Of a stretch of DNA of 64,000 bases, positions 16,954-25,357 are shown one piece after another; positions within the stretch are counted from its first letter, which is position 1, and each line of letters opens with the position of its first letter. Made by a program: the position numbers and the translations under genes. Under the pieces are notes generated by a model. It saw only the letters and a list, made by a program, of their open reading frames with translations, was not told the DNA's origin and ran no database searches. The stretch spans positions 62,001 to 126,000 of the forward strand of contig NZ_MOBJ01000006.1 in the NCBI RefSeq assembly GCF_003732225.1. Reading direction: 5' to 3'. Source of the DNA: Pseudomonas brassicacearum. Its GTDB lineage: Bacteria; Pseudomonadota; Gammaproteobacteria; Pseudomonadales; Pseudomonadaceae.

Positions 16954-17036
16954 AAAACGTCGGATTTTCGATCAATTAAACTGATAGCTACTATGCATAA
17001 AGGTCGCTATTCATAGCCGGTTATTTGATTGATTCT

Positions 17037-17058
17037 GTGGGCACTGAAACATGCCCAC
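17037..17058 (+). promoter_or_regulatory. Hairpin abutting the ribosome-binding site
   Basis: GTGGGCA - 8 nt - TGCCCAC forms a perfect 7-bp stem that ends immediately before the GGAGA of the next gene (ATG 17069). In a transcript it could influence ribosome access; it could equally be the end of the preceding transcript. No experimental support. Confidence 0.4.
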
Positions 17059-17068
17059 GGAGAATCCC

Positions 17069-17281
17069 ATGGCCAGCGCAATCCTTTCCTCTGCCAGGCA
17101 CGGTGCTTACGTCGCCATCGGTTTATACGTGGCCATGGTTCTGGTGGTCAGCCTCTCGGCGCAATCGCAACACATCGTAGAAGCGCCGATCCAGGTCGCC
17201 TATCCCGCCATCCAGTTTGAGCATCGCGCACAGAACTTCGGCGTTGAACACTCAGACGTCGCAGGAGCGGTGCGAGCATGA
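17069..17281 (+). CDS. Small single-pass membrane protein, unknown family
   Basis: 70 residues from the ATG at 17069, which has GGAGA 5 bp upstream; an ATG at 17051 in frame lies inside a hairpin and lacks a site. One hydrophobic segment (GAYVAIGLYVAMVLVVSLSA, about 10-29) acts as anchor or uncleaved signal, followed by a polar tail of about 40 residues. I do not recognise it. Its TGA overlaps the next start (ATGA), so the two small proteins are probably translated as a pair and may act together at the envelope. Confidence 0.7.
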   Translation: MASAILSSARHGAYVAIGLYVAMVLVVSLSAQSQHIVEAPIQVAYPAIQFEHRAQNFGVEHSDVAGAVRA

Positions 17282-17535
17282 AAGGGCGCAGACTTTGGGT
17301 GATTGCCTTCCTGGCATTCATGACCAACGGATCTTCACTGCTCGGTATCGGTCAGGGCTCGGCGGGTTCGCTGGCACGGGCCATCGAGTGCAACCACAAC
17401 ATCGCCCACAACATCCAGACCGCCAAGGCGCTGGGGTTGCTGGCGGGTAATCCGCCCGCCAAACCCAAAGCAGTGGTTCTGGGGCCGTTTCAGATTGATT
17501 GCTCGGCGCTGAAAATGTGCAGCGCACTGGCATAA
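17278..17535 (+). CDS. Small exported protein with three Cys, unknown family
   Basis: 85 residues. A basic start (MKGRRLW) and hydrophobic stretch (VIAFLAFMTNGSSLLGIG) form a signal peptide or anchor. The mature part contains Cys at about 38, 76 and 81 (AIECNHN, QIDCSALKMC), which could form a disulphide after export. The start overlaps the preceding stop by 4 bp. A REP pair begins 6 bp after the stop. No family recognised; coupling to the upstream gene is the main clue. Confidence 0.7.
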   Translation: MKGRRLWVIAFLAFMTNGSSLLGIGQGSAGSLARAIECNHNIAHNIQTAKALGLLAGNPPAKPKAVVLGPFQIDCSALKMCSALA

Positions 17536-17540
17536 TCAAA

Positions 17541-17630
17541 TGTGGGAGCGAGCTTGCTCGCGATAGCGGTATGACAGTCGATATCAATGTTGAGTGTCAG
17601 TCAGTCATCGCGAGCAAGCTCGCTCCCACA
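17541..17630. repeat. REP pair (class A), inverted
   Basis: TGTGGGAGCGAGCTTGCTCG at 17541 and its reverse complement ending at 17630, 42 bp apart, a REPIN-like arrangement. The right-hand copy overlaps the 3' end of the GST gene and supplies its last codons. Confidence 0.9.
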
Positions 17631-18236
17631 CTGGGCCTTCGCCATGACCGCGGTAAAAAGGTCTGACTCCAGAATCCCTTGAAGCCACGCCTGAAGATGC
17701 CGATAAGGCGTCTGCGCAAACCACTCGCGGTCGACATGCGCGAACTGGCGTATGAACGGCGCGAGGGCGACGTCCGCCAGGCTCAAATGATCGGCGACCA
17801 GATAAGTCCGCTGTTGCAGCAACTCATCCAGGTTACGCAAAAACACTTCACCCTCGGCGCGGTAATGCTCCATGGGGTATTCCGGGTAGCGCTCAGCGTA
17901 TTTGTAGCGATTGAGGTGCAGCTTGAACACCTGATCGTTTGCTTCGATCAGCGCCGCGCCCCGTTGTTGCGCCGCAGGATCGTCCTTGAGCAGCCAGTCC
18001 TGTGGGTCGTTCTGTTCCAGCGCCCACTGCATGATTTCCAGGCTTTGCTCAATCACCCGACCTTCAAGGCTCAGCACTGGCACGGTGCCCTTGCCCGACA
18101 GCGCGAGCATCTCTGGCGGCTTGGCCTTGAGGCTGACTTCGACGATATTCAGCCCTACTGCGCTGTAACGCAGCGCCATGCGTGCGCGCATGGCGTAGGG
18201 GCAGCGACGGAAGGAGTAGAGCGTCGGCGTGCTCAT
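17601..18236 (-). CDS. Glutathione S-transferase family protein
   Basis: 211 residues. The N-terminal thioredoxin-like domain (1-80) contains CPYAMRAR at the glutaredoxin-like active-site position and KGTVPVL/EQSLEIMQW, the glutathione gamma-Glu-binding region. The alpha-helical C-terminal domain (90-200) follows with SLADVALAPFIRQFAHVD. It may act as a thiol transferase or reductase; the substrate is unknown. It overlaps the sbcC stop by 4 bp and should be the last gene of sbcD-sbcC-GST. The last residues (CGSELARDD) are encoded by a REP copy, so the native C-terminus was probably displaced by repeat insertion. Confidence 0.88.
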   Translation of the reverse strand: MSTPTLYSFRRCPYAMRARMALRYSAVGLNIVEVSLKAKPPEMLALSGKGTVPVLSLEGRVIEQSLEIMQWALEQNDPQDWLLKDDPAAQQRGAALIEANDQVFKLHLNRYKYAERYPEYPMEHYRAEGEVFLRNLDELLQQRTYLVADHLSLADVALAPFIRQFAHVDREWFAQTPYRHLQAWLQGILESDLFTAVMAKAQCGSELARDD

Positions 18237-21200
18237 TTGACCTCCAGCGTACTCAGGCCATTGCCTTGGCGGCGAACCTGGATCTGCACGGGGATTCGCT
18301 CATGCATTTCCTGTACGTGGGAGATCACCCCGACTTTGCGCCCTTGTGCCTGTAGGCCATCAAGGGCGTCCATCGCCAATTGCAGCGACTCCGGATCGAG
18401 GCTGCCGAAACCTTCATCAATGAACAGCGACTCGATTTTCAGTGTGCTCGACGCCATCGAGGCCAGGCCCAGCGCGAGTGCCAGCGATACCAGGAAGGTT
18501 TCGCCGCCCGACAGCGAATGCACTGAACGCAGTTCATCGCCCATTTCCGTGTCCATCACCAGCAAACCGAGCATGCTGCCGCCGCGCTTGAGCCGGTAGC
18601 GGCGCACCAGTTGGCGCAATTGGGCGTTGGCGTGATGCACCAGCAAATCGAGGTTGTAGGCCTGGGCGATCTTGCGGAAAGTGTCGCCGGTGGCCGAACC
18701 GATCAGGGCATTCAGCCGCGCCCAGCGCTGCCACTCGTTGTAGGCATCGCTAATACGTTGTGCCAGCGCCTGATTGGCGTCCTGACGGCGTTGATCTTCA
18801 GCTTGTTGCGCACGCAATTCAGCGCAGAGCTGTTCGCTGATACCGAACTGGTTTTGCAGCTCGCTGAGGGCGCTGGCCAGTTGCTCTGCGTCGAGGTTGC
18901 CGTTGTGTTGCGCCTGATGGCTGTTCAGTCGTTGTTCGCGTTCCTGCAACAGGACCTTGGCTTGCTCGATGGCTTTTTCGCTCAGCTGAAGCTGTTGGCG
19001 CAGCTGACTGACCTGCTCATCGCTGAATGCCAGTAACTGCTCCAGACCACCGTCATCCAGTTCCGGATGAAGGGCGCGCCACTCGGCAATCTTGCTGCTC
19101 AGCTCAAGGCTTTCCGCTTCCAGCGTTTGCTGGCGTTGTTGCTCGGCCTTGAGCTCGGCGGCCAACTGAATCTGCTGGTTGCGGACTTCTTGCAGCTCCT
19201 GATTGGCCATTGCTTCAGCTTGTCGGGCCTGCTCGACGGCCTGATCCAGTTGCTGTTGCCACTGCTCGGCACTTGGCTGGTCGCCCAGCAGTTCGGCGAG
19301 CTTCTGTTGGGCGGCGTGTTGCTGCTCGGTCAGTGCGGTGAATTGCTGTTGCGCGGCTTCCAATTGCTGCACACGGGTCAGTTGCCGGTCCTGTTCTTTC
19401 TCCAGGTTTTGCTGGCGCTGCTGTTGCTCGCCGAGTTCTTCGCGTTGCCGCTCCAGTTGTTCCAGGCGCTGGGCGACCTGTTGATCAAGCTGCATGAAGG
19501 TCGCGGCGGGCTCGTTGCGCAAACCGTCGAGGATCGCAGTCGGGAGCAAAGTGCTGAACGCTGCGAGCTCTTCTTCCAGGCGCAGGCGATCGTTGCTCAA
19601 CTCGCGCTGCTGGATCGCCAGTTGCTGGGCGGCCTGTTGACTGGCCTGGTCGGCCGCTTGCAGCTGTTGCTGAAGGCGTGCAGCGTCTTGCTGTAAGGTG
19701 AGCAGGGCGCTTTGTCGTTGTTCGTCCTGAGCGATGTTCTGAGTCAACTGAGCACTTTGCTGACTCAGCCAGGTGTCGCGTTTGCCGGCGTCTTGCGCCA
19801 GTAACTGGGCGGCCAGCGGATGAGCCTCAAGGCTCGGTGTCAGGCTCTGCTGCTGGGCCTCCAGCTGTTCCTGTTGTTGCAGCAATTCCTTTTGTTGAGC
19901 AATCAGCCCGCCGACGTCGGTGCGTAGGTCTGCGAGTTTTTCCTTCAGTGCATCAACGGCTTTTTGCGCGTTGGCCTGTTCACCTTCGTCGTGACGACCA
20001 AGGCTTTGCAGCAATACTTCAGGCTGATGATAAGGATGCTCGACGCTGCCGCAGACCGGGCACGGCTGATCGTCCTGCAACTGCCTGCGCAACTCTTCGA
20101 CACTGGCACTGCGCGCCAGGCGCTGACGCTCCAGCAGTTCCTGAGTGACCTTCAGGGTTTGCTCGGCGACGGTCAACTCGGCCTTGGCCTGAACGCCTTC
20201 GCGGGTCAGGCGTTCGCGTTCTGTCTGGGTGGTTTGCAGGCGTTGTTGCAGTGCCTGCGCACGCTGGTCCAGCTCCTGCTGGCGGGTCCATAACCGCGCC
20301 AGTTCTTCGAAAGCGCGTTGCTGCTTGCGGTTGTCTTGCAGCAGGCTGCCGAGGATCTGGATCTGTTCAGCAACGGCTTCGGGTTCAGCGCCGGCTTCGC
20401 TGTAGAGCAACTCCAGACTTTTGCGTTGAGTGCCGAGTTGGGTGGCGGTGTCGGCAGCCCGTTGTTCCAGTTCGAGCAACTCGGTTTGGCCTTTTTTCAG
20501 GCGATTACCCACCAACATCAGTTGCTGCAATCGCTCGCGGTAGGCGTTCCAGGCGTCACTGACGGGAGCCAGTTGGATGCTCTGTTCCAGTTGCATCGCA
20601 ATCGTCGCCAGGCGTTCGGCAACCTGCTGTTGCTGTTCGAGCATTCGCGCGATGGCTTGCTGGCCTTCAGTACTGGCCTTTTCAGCGTTGTGCTTGAGTT
20701 CGGCCGAAACGTTGATGGCCTGGGTCAGGCGAGCGAGGTTGCTCTGTTCTTCGAACGCCTGACGCAGCCGCGGGGCGTTGCTGCTGTGTAGGCCTTGAGC
20801 CTGGGTCAGCGCGGATTTTGCGGATTCCAGGCTGGTTTCGAGTTGCACCTGACGGTTTTGCAGCTCGCTTTGTTGTTGGCTGTGTTGCTGAATCAACGCG
20901 GCCAACGGGCTCAGTTGCGCGCTCAGCTCGGTTTGCCGGGCAAACTGATGCCGTTGCGGTGCCAGCTGTTCCAGGCGTGCCAGGTTCAGCCGTTCGCCGG
21001 TCTGGGCGTCCCACGACTGTTGGGCCTGTTGCAGCTGTTCAGCCGCAGCCAGTTGCTGGTCCTGCAACTGGTGCAGCTCTTTGAGCCAGGTGTGTTGCAG
21101 CTCAAGCTGCTTGAGTTGCGCTTGTTGGGTTTTGAGCTGTTGCTGGGCGTCGTTGAAGCGCTGATCGAGTTCGGCGCGGGCCTCGGGCTCAAGCGGTGTG

Positions 21201-21874
21201 ATGCCAGTGGCCTGGTCCTGCAGCAGCTTGTGGGCCTCGCGGGTTTCTTTGCTTTTGTCGAAAGCGCGTTTGCCCAGGCGCGTGTAGAGCGCGGTGTCGG
21301 TGAGTTTTTCCAGCAGCTCGCTGCGATCGTTGTCATCGGCCTTGAGGAAGGCACTGAACTCGCTTTGGGCCAGCATCACTGCGCGAGTGAACTGCTCGAA
21401 ATTCAGGCCCAACACGGCCTCAAGCTGAGTTTTATATTCGCCTTTCTGGCTGGCCAGCAGCTGATCGGTGTCGAGGTCGCGCAGGCTTTGGCGGCTGGCT
21501 TGCAGCTTGCCGTTGGCTTTTTCGCGGGCGCGATTGGCTTCCCAGCGTGCACGGTAGCGACGACCGTCGATGCCGACAAAGTCGACCTCGGCATAGCCAT
21601 CACCGGTGCCGCGACGCAGCAAGGTACGCGGGTCGCCGGTGGCAATCTCGCCATCGGCGTCCGGCACTTTGGCGTCACGTCCGGTGTTGTTGAGGCGTGG
21701 TACTGCGCCAAACAGCGCCAGGCACAGCGCATCGAGCAAGGTGCTTTTGCCGGCACCGGTCGGCCCGGTAATCGCGAACAGGCCGGAGCTGGCCAACGGT
21801 TCGGCGGTGAAGTCGATTTCAAACGGTCCCGCCAGCGAGGCGAGGTTTTTCAGGCGGATTGCGAGAATTTTCAT
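18233..21874 (-). CDS. sbcC: Exonuclease subunit SbcC
   Basis: 1,213-residue SMC/Rad50-like ATPase. Walker A GPTGAGKST is at 37-45. Two very long Gln-rich coiled-coil arms flank the zinc-hook CPVC (Cys605/Cys608). The C-terminal half-ATPase has the LSGGETFLVSLALALGLA signature and the Walker B/D-loop FIDEGFGSLD. With SbcD it forms an ATP-dependent double-strand exonuclease and hairpin endonuclease that cleaves long palindromes and blocked DNA ends. It overlaps sbcD by 4 bp upstream and the GST gene by 4 bp downstream. Length is within the range for pseudomonad SbcC. Confidence 0.97.
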   Translation of the reverse strand: MKILAIRLKNLASLAGPFEIDFTAEPLASSGLFAITGPTGAGKSTLLDALCLALFGAVPRLNNTGRDAKVPDADGEIATGDPRTLLRRGTGDGYAEVDFVGIDGRRYRARWEANRAREKANGKLQASRQSLRDLDTDQLLASQKGEYKTQLEAVLGLNFEQFTRAVMLAQSEFSAFLKADDNDRSELLEKLTDTALYTRLGKRAFDKSKETREAHKLLQDQATGITPLEPEARAELDQRFNDAQQQLKTQQAQLKQLELQHTWLKELHQLQDQQLAAAEQLQQAQQSWDAQTGERLNLARLEQLAPQRHQFARQTELSAQLSPLAALIQQHSQQQSELQNRQVQLETSLESAKSALTQAQGLHSSNAPRLRQAFEEQSNLARLTQAINVSAELKHNAEKASTEGQQAIARMLEQQQQVAERLATIAMQLEQSIQLAPVSDAWNAYRERLQQLMLVGNRLKKGQTELLELEQRAADTATQLGTQRKSLELLYSEAGAEPEAVAEQIQILGSLLQDNRKQQRAFEELARLWTRQQELDQRAQALQQRLQTTQTERERLTREGVQAKAELTVAEQTLKVTQELLERQRLARSASVEELRRQLQDDQPCPVCGSVEHPYHQPEVLLQSLGRHDEGEQANAQKAVDALKEKLADLRTDVGGLIAQQKELLQQQEQLEAQQQSLTPSLEAHPLAAQLLAQDAGKRDTWLSQQSAQLTQNIAQDEQRQSALLTLQQDAARLQQQLQAADQASQQAAQQLAIQQRELSNDRLRLEEELAAFSTLLPTAILDGLRNEPAATFMQLDQQVAQRLEQLERQREELGEQQQRQQNLEKEQDRQLTRVQQLEAAQQQFTALTEQQHAAQQKLAELLGDQPSAEQWQQQLDQAVEQARQAEAMANQELQEVRNQQIQLAAELKAEQQRQQTLEAESLELSSKIAEWRALHPELDDGGLEQLLAFSDEQVSQLRQQLQLSEKAIEQAKVLLQEREQRLNSHQAQHNGNLDAEQLASALSELQNQFGISEQLCAELRAQQAEDQRRQDANQALAQRISDAYNEWQRWARLNALIGSATGDTFRKIAQAYNLDLLVHHANAQLRQLVRRYRLKRGGSMLGLLVMDTEMGDELRSVHSLSGGETFLVSLALALGLASMASSTLKIESLFIDEGFGSLDPESLQLAMDALDGLQAQGRKVGVISHVQEMHERIPVQIQVRRQGNGLSTLEVK

Positions 21875-23115
21875 GGCTGTTCGCTCTCCTGCTGAACGTC
21901 TTGCAACAGCTGCGCAAAGTCCTTGAGTGTCTGTTCGTCGACGGCGCTGCCGTAGTTGTCCAGCCAGGCGCGGCTGAACAATTCCTGCGGAGTGAGCTGA
22001 TCCAGTTCAATCAATTGGCCATTGTCGTCTGTGCCGTCTTGACCGCCGGAGCCTGCGTATTCGGCGGCAATTCGCACCAGCCGCACGGCTTTGCCTTGCA
22101 GGGCTGTTTCGATCTGTTGACGCAGGTCCGGCTGCGGTTCATCGAGGCGCACGCGGACTTCGAGCCACGGCTGGCGCTGGAGGTCGGCCAGTAGATCGAT
22201 GTTCGGCAGGTCCGCCAACTGCGTCAGGATTTCGCTGAGTGGAGCCGGACCGAGGCGTTGCAGGTTGACCGCACGGGGGATCAACCGCGGCTCGACACTG
22301 AGCAGTGTCTCTCCATCGAGCGTGATATCGAGAATCTGATGCTGATAGCTGATCTCGGAAAACGACAGTGGAATCGGCGAGCCGCTGTAGCGAATGCGCT
22401 CCTCGCCATTGACCTTCTGCGGCTTGTGCAAATGACCGAGGGCAACGTAGCTGATGCTCGGCCCGAACAGGCTGGCGGGCAGGGCCTCGGCATTGCCAAT
22501 GATCAGGCTGCGCTCGGAGTCCTCGGACACAGAACCGCCGGCCATGTGCGCGTGACTGATAGCGATCAGCGCCTGACCGGGTTGGCGTTTGGCATTGGCT
22601 GCTTCAATCAGCCATTCATGCACCTGACCGATGCCGCGCAGGTAGTTGTCGCCCAGATGGGCGCCGGTGACTTCGGCAGGGCGCAGAAAGGGCAGCGCCA
22701 GGCACCAGCCGGCGATTTCACCCGAGGCATCGGGCAGCGGAATCAGCAGGCGCTCTGCGTCCAGTTGGCCGTCATCGAGCCACAACACCCGACCCAGCGC
22801 GTGAGTGCGCAAACGCCGCATCAGCGGCGCGGGCAATTCGATTCGCGAGCCGGAGTCGTGGTTGCCGGCAATCATCACGATAGTCAGCGACGGCTGCTGT
22901 TCGTGCGCGCTGACGATGAAGTCGTAGAGGCGTTCCTGGGCTTTGACCGGCGGGTTGACCGTGTCGAAGATGTCGCCGGCGATCAGCAGCACATCGGGCT
23001 TTTCCAGCCCCAGCTGACGCAACAGCCAGTCAAGGAAACAACCGTGCTCGAAATCGCGTTCCTGGCCATGCAGGTTCTGCCCAAGGTGCCAGTCGGAGGT
23101 GTGAAACAGACGCAA
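21871..23115 (-). CDS. sbcD: Exonuclease subunit SbcD
   Basis: 414-residue Mre11-like metallophosphoesterase nuclease subunit. Metal-binding motifs are visible in order: HTSDWHLGQ near the N-terminus, AGDIFD (about 46-51), AGNHDSG (about 84) and ISHAHMAGG (about 185). Start chosen at TTG 23115 because it gives the usual SbcD N-terminus (M)RLFHTSDWHLGQ and has GGAG at 7 bp; an upstream ATG at 23148 would add 11 atypical residues. First gene of the operon with sbcC. The first part of this gene is duplicated in decayed form at 24976-25253. Confidence 0.96.
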   Translation of the reverse strand: MRLFHTSDWHLGQNLHGQERDFEHGCFLDWLLRQLGLEKPDVLLIAGDIFDTVNPPVKAQERLYDFIVSAHEQQPSLTIVMIAGNHDSGSRIELPAPLMRRLRTHALGRVLWLDDGQLDAERLLIPLPDASGEIAGWCLALPFLRPAEVTGAHLGDNYLRGIGQVHEWLIEAANAKRQPGQALIAISHAHMAGGSVSEDSERSLIIGNAEALPASLFGPSISYVALGHLHKPQKVNGEERIRYSGSPIPLSFSEISYQHQILDITLDGETLLSVEPRLIPRAVNLQRLGPAPLSEILTQLADLPNIDLLADLQRQPWLEVRVRLDEPQPDLRQQIETALQGKAVRLVRIAAEYAGSGGQDGTDDNGQLIELDQLTPQELFSRAWLDNYGSAVDEQTLKDFAQLLQDVQQESEQP

Positions 23116-23539
23116 GGCGATCTCCGCAAGAAATAAGGTAATGGCCATGAGGGAAAGGATGGCGACTAAAGGAGAGGGAGTTTACTGGCAAACGACCAAG
23201 GTTGCTGAATGCCTTAAAGATCACCTGAACCAGATCTGCCGCTCGCATAGCGACAGTCGCTGGGTTTGGCCGTGGAGCGTTTGTATAGCCGGAGTAGTCG
23301 ATGGGAAAACGGACGAGTGGCTATGTCGACCTGTTAGTTCTGACAGTATCCACAATGATTGGCAGGGGGTTTAATTGTTCCTGAGCATGGTGCCTTGCAG
23401 AGCAAGAGCGACGCGATACGCGATTCTCCAATCGGAAGGAGAAAACAGGGTCGCTTCAAAAGAGCTGAAGTCGTAATGGCAGTAGATGTGATCCGAAGAG
23501 TATCGAACTTTGCAACGACCAAATGAAGTGGAGAAACCC
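23116..23539. other. 424-bp gap between sbcD and LPMO gene
   Basis: The part up to about 23192 is shared with the second sbcD-like copy (GAGGGAGTTTACTGGCAAA ends at 23192 and at 25330). From there to the LPMO gene the sequence is unique, with no convincing gene. A short frame at 23141-23374 begins inside the duplicated part and has no family-like features. Confidence 0.6.
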
Positions 23540-24901
23540 ATGTCACAGAATCGTCCGAATACTATCAGCAGAAGCAACACTGTGCGTCACGGCCACGTTT
23601 TTTCCCCCGCATCCCGGGCCTATTTTGCCTGGCAGGCAGGCGAACTGGATGAAGGGGCACTGAACCAGCGAGAGTCTGGTAAATTTTTCCCCCAAACCTC
23701 TGGCGGCTTGTCCGATGCTTACGCCAGAGAAGATGTGGCTAATGCCGCACCACCTCCGGACGGAAAAATCGCTAGCGCGAATCAGGCCACCGGCAAAAAA
23801 CTGGACGACCCCGGCGACCACTGGCAAAAACATGAAGTGCGAAGCAGCGAAACATTGGATGTCTCTTGGCATTTCACCGCCAACCACGTTACGCGGCGCT
23901 GGAACTATTTCATGACGAAAGAGGGATGGGATCCCAGCAAGGTACTGTCTCGCGATCAATTCGAAGCAGAGCCCTTTTACACGGTGCAAATTAATCTGAA
24001 GCCGTATTGGGAACATTCAGCGGACATGAAGCCGCCTTCACCTACCACGCATGAGGTCCCGCTGCCCAAGAGGGAGGGATACCATGTGTTATTGGCTGTT
24101 TGGGAAGTTGCCGATACCATGAATGCGTTCTATCAGGTGGTGGATCTTTCTTTTGTGCCTTCCGAAGGTGGAGGTGAACGTCCCACCACGCCGACCGGGC
24201 TGACCGCCAGCAATGTAACCGACAAGCAGGCGGCTTTGACGTGGAATGCGGCAACCGGCCCTTCTCGCATCGCCTTCTATCGTCTTACGCGGAATGGGAT
24301 CACCACTGTCGATATTGAGGCGCCGCTACTGACCTGGATCGATTACGGCGTGGCGCCTGAAACCCTTTACAACTACTTCATTAGCGCGGTCGATGAACAC
24401 GGCAATATTTCTGCGCCAAGTCGGGCCATTGAGGTGCGTACGTTGCCAGTAGGTGGCGAGGACGGGGCACCCGGCGCTCCGATGAATCTGCATGGCATGG
24501 GCCAGACGGCGCAAAGTGTCAGCCTGATGTGGGGGGCATCCACCGGCGCGGCGCCGATTGTGAACTACCTGATCTTCCGTGACGATCACGAAGTCAAATC
24601 CGTGATCGGAAATCAGACCTCCGTTGACGATACCGGCCTGACGCCCGATACCGAATACCGTTACTTTGTAAAAGCGCTCGACCTGAACGGTAAGCTGTCG
24701 TTACCCAGTAATGCCCTGAGCGTCAAAACCCTGGGTGGAGGGGGGCAGTTTCCGGCGTGGAAGCTGAATACGCAGTATGCAAAAAACGCACTGGTCAGCC
24801 ATGACAATCAGAACTGGTGTTGCATTCAGGCACATACTTCGTACGTGGAAGATTGGGCGCCGGGAGTGGGCGACAATGTACTTTGGGTCAAACAATCTTG
24901 A
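23540..24901 (+). CDS. AA10 lytic polysaccharide monooxygenase with two FN3 domains and CBM5/12, no signal peptide
   Basis: 453 residues. An AA10 catalytic domain (17-206) starts at HGHVFSPASRAYF. Copper-brace candidates are His17 and His116 (FTANHVTRRWNYF), with axial Phe197 (NAFYQVVDL). Two fibronectin type III domains follow (about 214-302 and 312-398), then a CBM5/12-like chitin-binding module (405-453: PAWKLNTQYAKNALV, QAHT, LWV). These enzymes oxidatively cleave chitin and need the catalytic His as the mature N-terminus. Here only 16 polar residues precede His17, with no hydrophobic core, so no Sec or Tat signal is visible. The ATG at 23540 has GGAGA 5 bp upstream. The gene is bounded by sbcD repeats, suggesting acquisition. 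Domain calls are firm; the export route is unknown. Confidence 0.92.
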   Translation: MSQNRPNTISRSNTVRHGHVFSPASRAYFAWQAGELDEGALNQRESGKFFPQTSGGLSDAYAREDVANAAPPPDGKIASANQATGKKLDDPGDHWQKHEVRSSETLDVSWHFTANHVTRRWNYFMTKEGWDPSKVLSRDQFEAEPFYTVQINLKPYWEHSADMKPPSPTTHEVPLPKREGYHVLLAVWEVADTMNAFYQVVDLSFVPSEGGGERPTTPTGLTASNVTDKQAALTWNAATGPSRIAFYRLTRNGITTVDIEAPLLTWIDYGVAPETLYNYFISAVDEHGNISAPSRAIEVRTLPVGGEDGAPGAPMNLHGMGQTAQSVSLMWGASTGAAPIVNYLIFRDDHEVKSVIGNQTSVDDTGLTPDTEYRYFVKALDLNGKLSLPSNALSVKTLGGGGQFPAWKLNTQYAKNALVSHDNQNWCCIQAHTSYVEDWAPGVGDNVLWVKQS

Positions 24902-24975
24902 CCCGGCCACTGGCGCATTCATCTTGAGCCTGATTGCTTCAGGCTGACGCAAAGCGAGCGGCTGACCGTTGTGGT

Positions 24976-25253
24976 GGCTGCTCGTGAGCGCTGACGATGA
25001 AATCGTAGAGGCGTTCCTGGAGTTTGATCGGGGGATATGATCACACCGGACCTGTGGCGAGGGAGCAAGCTTGCGCTCGGCCGCGAAGCGGTCGTAATCC
25101 GGCAGCTGCGTTCCATCTGAATAGCAGCATATCGGGCTTTTCCAGGCTCAGCTGACGCAACAGCCAGTAAAGGAAACAACCGTGCTCGAAGTCGCGTTCC
25201 TGGCCATGCAGGTTCTGCCCAAGGTGCCAGTCGGAGGTGTGAAACAGACGCAA
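24976..25253 (-). pseudogene. sbcD: Decayed partial copy of sbcD 5' end
   Basis: From the TTG at 25253 the minus strand reads RLFHTSDWHLGQN..., then LEKPDMLL, matching the first 40 or so residues of intact SbcD. It then runs into about 90 bp of unrelated REP-like sequence and resumes with QERLYDFIVSAHE (about 24985-25022), which is SbcD residues about 60-72. 25192-25257 is identical to 23054-23119 (66 nt). The flank upstream of the start is also shared, to 25330. Too short and interrupted to be functional. Confidence 0.88.
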
Positions 25254-25357
25254 GGCGTACTCCGCGAAATGTAAGGTGATGGCCGCGGGAAAAATGATAG
25301 CGGCGAAAGGGGAGGGAGTTTACTGGCAAAAGGTCGGGAATGCAGAAAGGCAGAAAA

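Noticed and set aside
18611..21895. Several long plus-strand frames opposite sbcC and sbcD, Leu/Gln-rich
   Set aside because: They are antisense readings of the Gln-rich coiled coil of SbcC, with no ribosome-binding sites or domains.
23141..23374. 77-codon plus-strand frame between sbcD and the LPMO gene
   Set aside because: It starts in sequence that is part of the sbcD duplication and has no family match or convincing composition; the corresponding frame at the second copy diverges after GVYWQ.
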